Assembly (NCBI GenBank): GCA_947573015.1 | Contig: CANPDS010000084.1 | Span: 1 to 9,125 of the forward strand | Source: an uncultured Muribaculum sp. | GTDB lineage: Bacteria > Bacteroidota > Bacteroidia > Bacteroidales > Muribaculaceae | DNA length: 9,125 nucleotides | Reading direction: 5' to 3' | Part shown: positions 7,011 through 9,125 of the stretch, piece by piece | How positions within the stretch are numbered: position 1 is the first letter of the stretch | How the letters are laid out: each line of letters begins with the position of its first letter | Translations under genes and position numbers: made by a program | Notes under the pieces: generated by a model | The model's input: only the letters and a program-made list of their open reading frames with translations | What the model was told of the DNA's origin: nothing | The model's database searches: none

Positions 7011-7158
7011 AAGGCTTTTTATTTAACGCACGATGCACAATATGTATGATGGCATGATGCACAATTATAATCATGGCGAGAGGAGTGGGGGGAAATGACG
7101 ATGCACAATGCAGAGGTTGATTGAGCATTGTGCATCGTATATCGGGCGTTGGAGCTAA
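7011..7158 (-). repeat. Intergenic GATGCACAAT repeat cluster
   Basis: The 148-nt gap carries the 10-mer GATGCACAAT three times directly (7032-7041, 7056-7065, 7100-7109) and once inverted (7127-7136). Spacing is irregular (24 and 44 nt between direct copies) and the intervening bases are unlike each other, so it is not a CRISPR array. A -7-like TATAATTG on the minus strand (about 7070-7063) is one base off the consensus and could serve the downstream gene, but I see no matching -33 element. Confidence 0.65.
7098..7138 (-). terminator. 14-bp hairpin downstream of galE
   Basis: Arms 7098-7111 and 7125-7138 (core CGATGCACAATGC and its complement) pair perfectly around a 13-nt loop. The hairpin starts 20 nt after the galE stop, a good place for a terminator, but the following minus-strand bases (CATTTCC) give only a three-T run. 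It may be a weak terminator, an mRNA 3'-end stabiliser, or simply two oppositely oriented copies of the local 10-mer. Confidence 0.45.
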
Positions 7159-8196
7159 TTACATTATGCCGCGTTCGCGGAGGCGCTGCTGCCATTTCCA
7201 GGCTGAACGCATGGTGTCGTCGATGGGCGTTGCGGCAGTCCATCCGAGCACTTGGTTGGCATGTACGGGGTTGGCCCATACCTGCTCGATGTCGCCGGCG
7301 CGGCGCGGTGCGATCTTGTAGGGCACTTTCACTCCGGTGGCGCGTTCAAAGGCAGTGATGAGTTCCATTACGGAAAGTCCGTTGCCGGTGCCGAGGTTGA
7401 ATATCTCGATCTTCTCTTCCGACTTGTCCTCAAGCATGCGCTCTACGGCTATCACGTGGGCCTTGGCGAGGTCGACCACGTCGATGAAGTCGCGTATGCA
7501 ATATCCGTCGCGGGTATTGTAGTCGTTGCCAAACACGCTCAGCTCCTTGCGGATGCCCATGGCGGTCTGTGTGAGGTAGGGGATGAGGTTCTGTGGCACT
7601 CCGTTTGGCAGTTCGCCGATCTCGGCCGAGGGATGTGCTCCTACGGGGTTGAAGTAGCGTAGGATAACGCTCTTGAATGGCGCTCCGGCGTTGATCACGT
7701 CGGTGATTATCTCTTCGGATATCTGCTTGGTGTTGCCGTAGGGAGAGGTGGCTTTCTTGATGGGCGACTGTTCGGTGACGGGGTTTACGTCGGGTTCGCC
7801 GTAGACGGTGCATGACGACGAGAATACGATGCCCTTCACTCCGCGCTCGGCCATGATGTCGAGAAGATTCATCAGGGTGTTGAGGTTGTTGCGATAATAG
7901 AGCACGGGCTTCTGCATTGATTCTCCGACGGCTTTGCTGGCGGCAAAGTTGATGATACCCTTTATATCTGTGTATTTGTCGAACAGAGCTTTTACCGCAT
8001 CCATGTCGGTGCAGTCGGCCTCGACAAATTCGGGACGTATGCCTGTGATGCGTTCGATGCCGTCGAGCACCTCGCGGTTGGAGTTGGAGAGATTGTCGAT
8101 GATTACTACAGGATAACCTGCCTGCTGCAGTTCGACGACAGTGTGGGAACCGATATAGCCGGTTCCACCGGTGACGAGGATAGTACCTTTTTTCAT
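7159..8196 (-). CDS. galE: UDP-glucose 4-epimerase
   Basis: GalE interconverts UDP-glucose and UDP-galactose in the cytoplasm using tightly bound NAD; it supplies galactose for surface glycans and completes the Leloir pathway. The 345-residue protein is an extended short-chain dehydrogenase. It shows the NAD-binding GGTGYIG at 10-16, an acidic residue at D34 in IIDNLSNSN, FAASKAVGES at 84-93, the catalytic serine in SSSCTVYG (126-133, probably S128), and the Y153-x-x-x-K157 pair in SPYGNTK. RYFNPVGAHPSAEIGE (180-195) and RDGYCIRDFIDVVDLAKAH (229-247) are typical GalE substrate-side blocks. E. coli GalE has 338 residues, so this is full length. It lies 43 nt after trpS on the same strand with no promoter visible in between, so cotranscription is plausible although the functions are unrelated. 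No galK or galT is present. Confidence 0.96.
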   Translation of the reverse strand: MKKGTILVTGGTGYIGSHTVVELQQAGYPVVIIDNLSNSNREVLDGIERITGIRPEFVEADCTDMDAVKALFDKYTDIKGIINFAASKAVGESMQKPVLYYRNNLNTLMNLLDIMAERGVKGIVFSSSCTVYGEPDVNPVTEQSPIKKATSPYGNTKQISEEIITDVINAGAPFKSVILRYFNPVGAHPSAEIGELPNGVPQNLIPYLTQTAMGIRKELSVFGNDYNTRDGYCIRDFIDVVDLAKAHVIAVERMLEDKSEEKIEIFNLGTGNGLSVMELITAFERATGVKVPYKIAPRRAGDIEQVWANPVHANQVLGWTAATPIDDTMRSAWKWQQRLRERGIM

Positions 8197-8239
8197 TTTG
8201 ATGTGAGGTTTTTTGAGATTGGTGTGTGTCGTTGTATGT

Positions 8240-9125
8240 TTACTTACCGTAGGCTTTCGCCTGTGCCTCGATAAGGGCTTTGTCGGAGAAATAGTTGATC
8301 TTCATAGCGGCTCGTACCTCTTCGAGGGTCTGTGCGGCTTTCTCGCGGGCTGTTTCCGAGCCTTTGCGCAGTATCTCGTAGACGGCCGGGATGTCTTTTT
8401 CCCACATCTTGCGGCGCTCACGTATCGGGGCAAGTTCCTCTTCAAGCACATTGTAAAGGAGCTTCTTTACAGTGCCGTCGCCCAGACCGCCGCGTGTGTA
8501 GTGTTCTTTCAGCTCGTCGAGCGATGCGTAGTCGGGGAGATAGCGCTCGAAGTGCTCCGGACGCGAGAATGCATCGAGGTAGATGAATGGGCAGTTGCCT
8601 TCGAGGTGTCCCGGAGAGTCGATTGTGAGGTGGAGCGGATCGGTATACATCGAGTTGACTTTCTTCTTCACCTCCTTTGGGGTGTCGGATAGGTAGATGC
8701 AGTTGCCGAGCGACTTGCTCATCTTGGCTTTGCCATCGGTGCCTGGCAGGCGCAGGCATACGGCGTTTTCAGGGAGCATTATCTCTGGCTCCACAAGCAC
8801 TTCGCCATACACGTGGTTGAAGCGGTTGACGATCTCGCGTGTGAGCTCGATCATCGGGGCCTGGTCTTCGCCTACGGGCACTGTTGTGGCCTTGAATGCG
8901 GTGATGTCGGATGCCTGGCTCACGGGGTATGAGAAAAATCCCATCGGTATCGACTCGCCTTCGAAGCCGCGCATCTTTATCTCGGTCTTTACCGTAGGAT
9001 TGCGCTGCACGCGGCTCACGCTCACAAGATTCATATAGTAGAATGCAAGCTCGGTAAGCTCTGGCACGGCCGTCTGCACGAAGATAGTCGATTTCGTGGG
9101 GTCAATTCCCACCGATAGGTAGTCG
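8240..9125 (-). CDS. trpS: Tryptophanyl-tRNA synthetase, C-terminal part (5' end outside window)
   Basis: TrpRS is the class I aminoacyl-tRNA synthetase that charges tRNA-Trp in the cytoplasm. The frame stays open to the right edge, so about 295 residues of the C-terminal part are present. Visible landmarks are YLSVGIDPTKSTIFVQTAVPE just inside the edge, YPVSQASDI and VPVGEDQAPMIELTREI, which carry tryptophan-pocket and dimer-interface conservation, and the class I signature KMSKS at 8711-8725 within GKAKMSKSLGN. The tail is the family's helical domain. The N-terminal HIGH-type motif and roughly 70 residues should lie beyond the window. The GTG at 9112 is an internal valine, not a start, because homologous sequence continues upstream of it. 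galE follows after 43 nt. Confidence 0.96.
   Translation of the reverse strand, partial: DYLSVGIDPTKSTIFVQTAVPELTELAFYYMNLVSVSRVQRNPTVKTEIKMRGFEGESIPMGFFSYPVSQASDITAFKATTVPVGEDQAPMIELTREIVNRFNHVYGEVLVEPEIMLPENAVCLRLPGTDGKAKMSKSLGNCIYLSDTPKEVKKKVNSMYTDPLHLTIDSPGHLEGNCPFIYLDAFSRPEHFERYLPDYASLDELKEHYTRGGLGDGTVKKLLYNVLEEELAPIRERRKMWEKDIPAVYEILRKGSETAREKAAQTLEEVRAAMKINYFSDKALIEAQAKAYGK

Noticed and set aside
7011..7158. Possible CRISPR array from repeated GATGCACAAT
   Set aside because: Repeats are only 10 nt, one copy is inverted, spacing is irregular and no cas genes are present.
9110..9112. GTG as the trpS start codon
   Set aside because: The reading frame continues upstream to the window edge with TrpRS-like sequence (DYLSV), so this is an internal valine.

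Overview
The window is a housekeeping segment of a Bacteroidota chromosome, most likely order Bacteroidales and possibly Muribaculaceae; the family-level guess rests on overall feel only. The evidence is the proteins (a short GyrB without the proteobacterial insert, a DUF4838-type secreted carbohydrate-active protein, a Bacteroidales-like TrpRS), promoters of the Bacteroides type (TTG then about 20 nt then TAnnTTTG), and weak Shine-Dalgarno signals. Hand counts on a few 60-base lines give about 60% G+C in the minus-strand genes and about 38-47% in the single plus-strand gene.

Layout. Positions 1-1255 (minus) hold the N-terminal 418 residues of ribonuclease R (rnr), which runs off the left edge. 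Positions 1256-1560 are non-coding and rich in inverted repeats; two of the stems become continuous only in minus-strand RNA, through G-U pairs, so this is probably a structured gyrB 3' UTR or rnr leader. Positions 1561-3492 (minus) are complete gyrB. Positions 3493-3794 are a divergent promoter region: a clear gyrB promoter with a 17-nt palindrome against its -7 box, and a -7 box for the plus-strand gene. Positions 3795-4601 (plus) encode an unrecognised, A+T-richer lipoprotein made of two apparent copies of a domain of about 100 residues. A perfect 21-bp inverted repeat at 4680-4727 separates it from the convergent gene at 4806-7010 (minus), a secreted DUF4838 / glycoside-hydrolase-like protein with a C-terminal discoidin-like domain. 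Positions 7011-7158 carry four copies of GATGCACAAT, two of them forming a 14-bp hairpin. Next come galE (7159-8196, minus) and, 43 nt further upstream in transcription, trpS (8240-9125, minus, 5' end cut by the right edge).

Functionally, trpS (translation), galE (UDP-sugar supply), gyrB (DNA supercoiling) and rnr (RNA decay) are core genes that happen to be neighbours. trpS-galE may be cotranscribed; gyrB has its own promoter and may read through to rnr. The accessory content is the orphan lipoprotein and the DUF4838 protein. No phage, transposase, CRISPR, toxin-antitoxin or defence genes were seen. The items most worth following up are the duplicated lipoprotein, the structured gyrB-rnr intergenic region and the palindrome at the gyrB start site.
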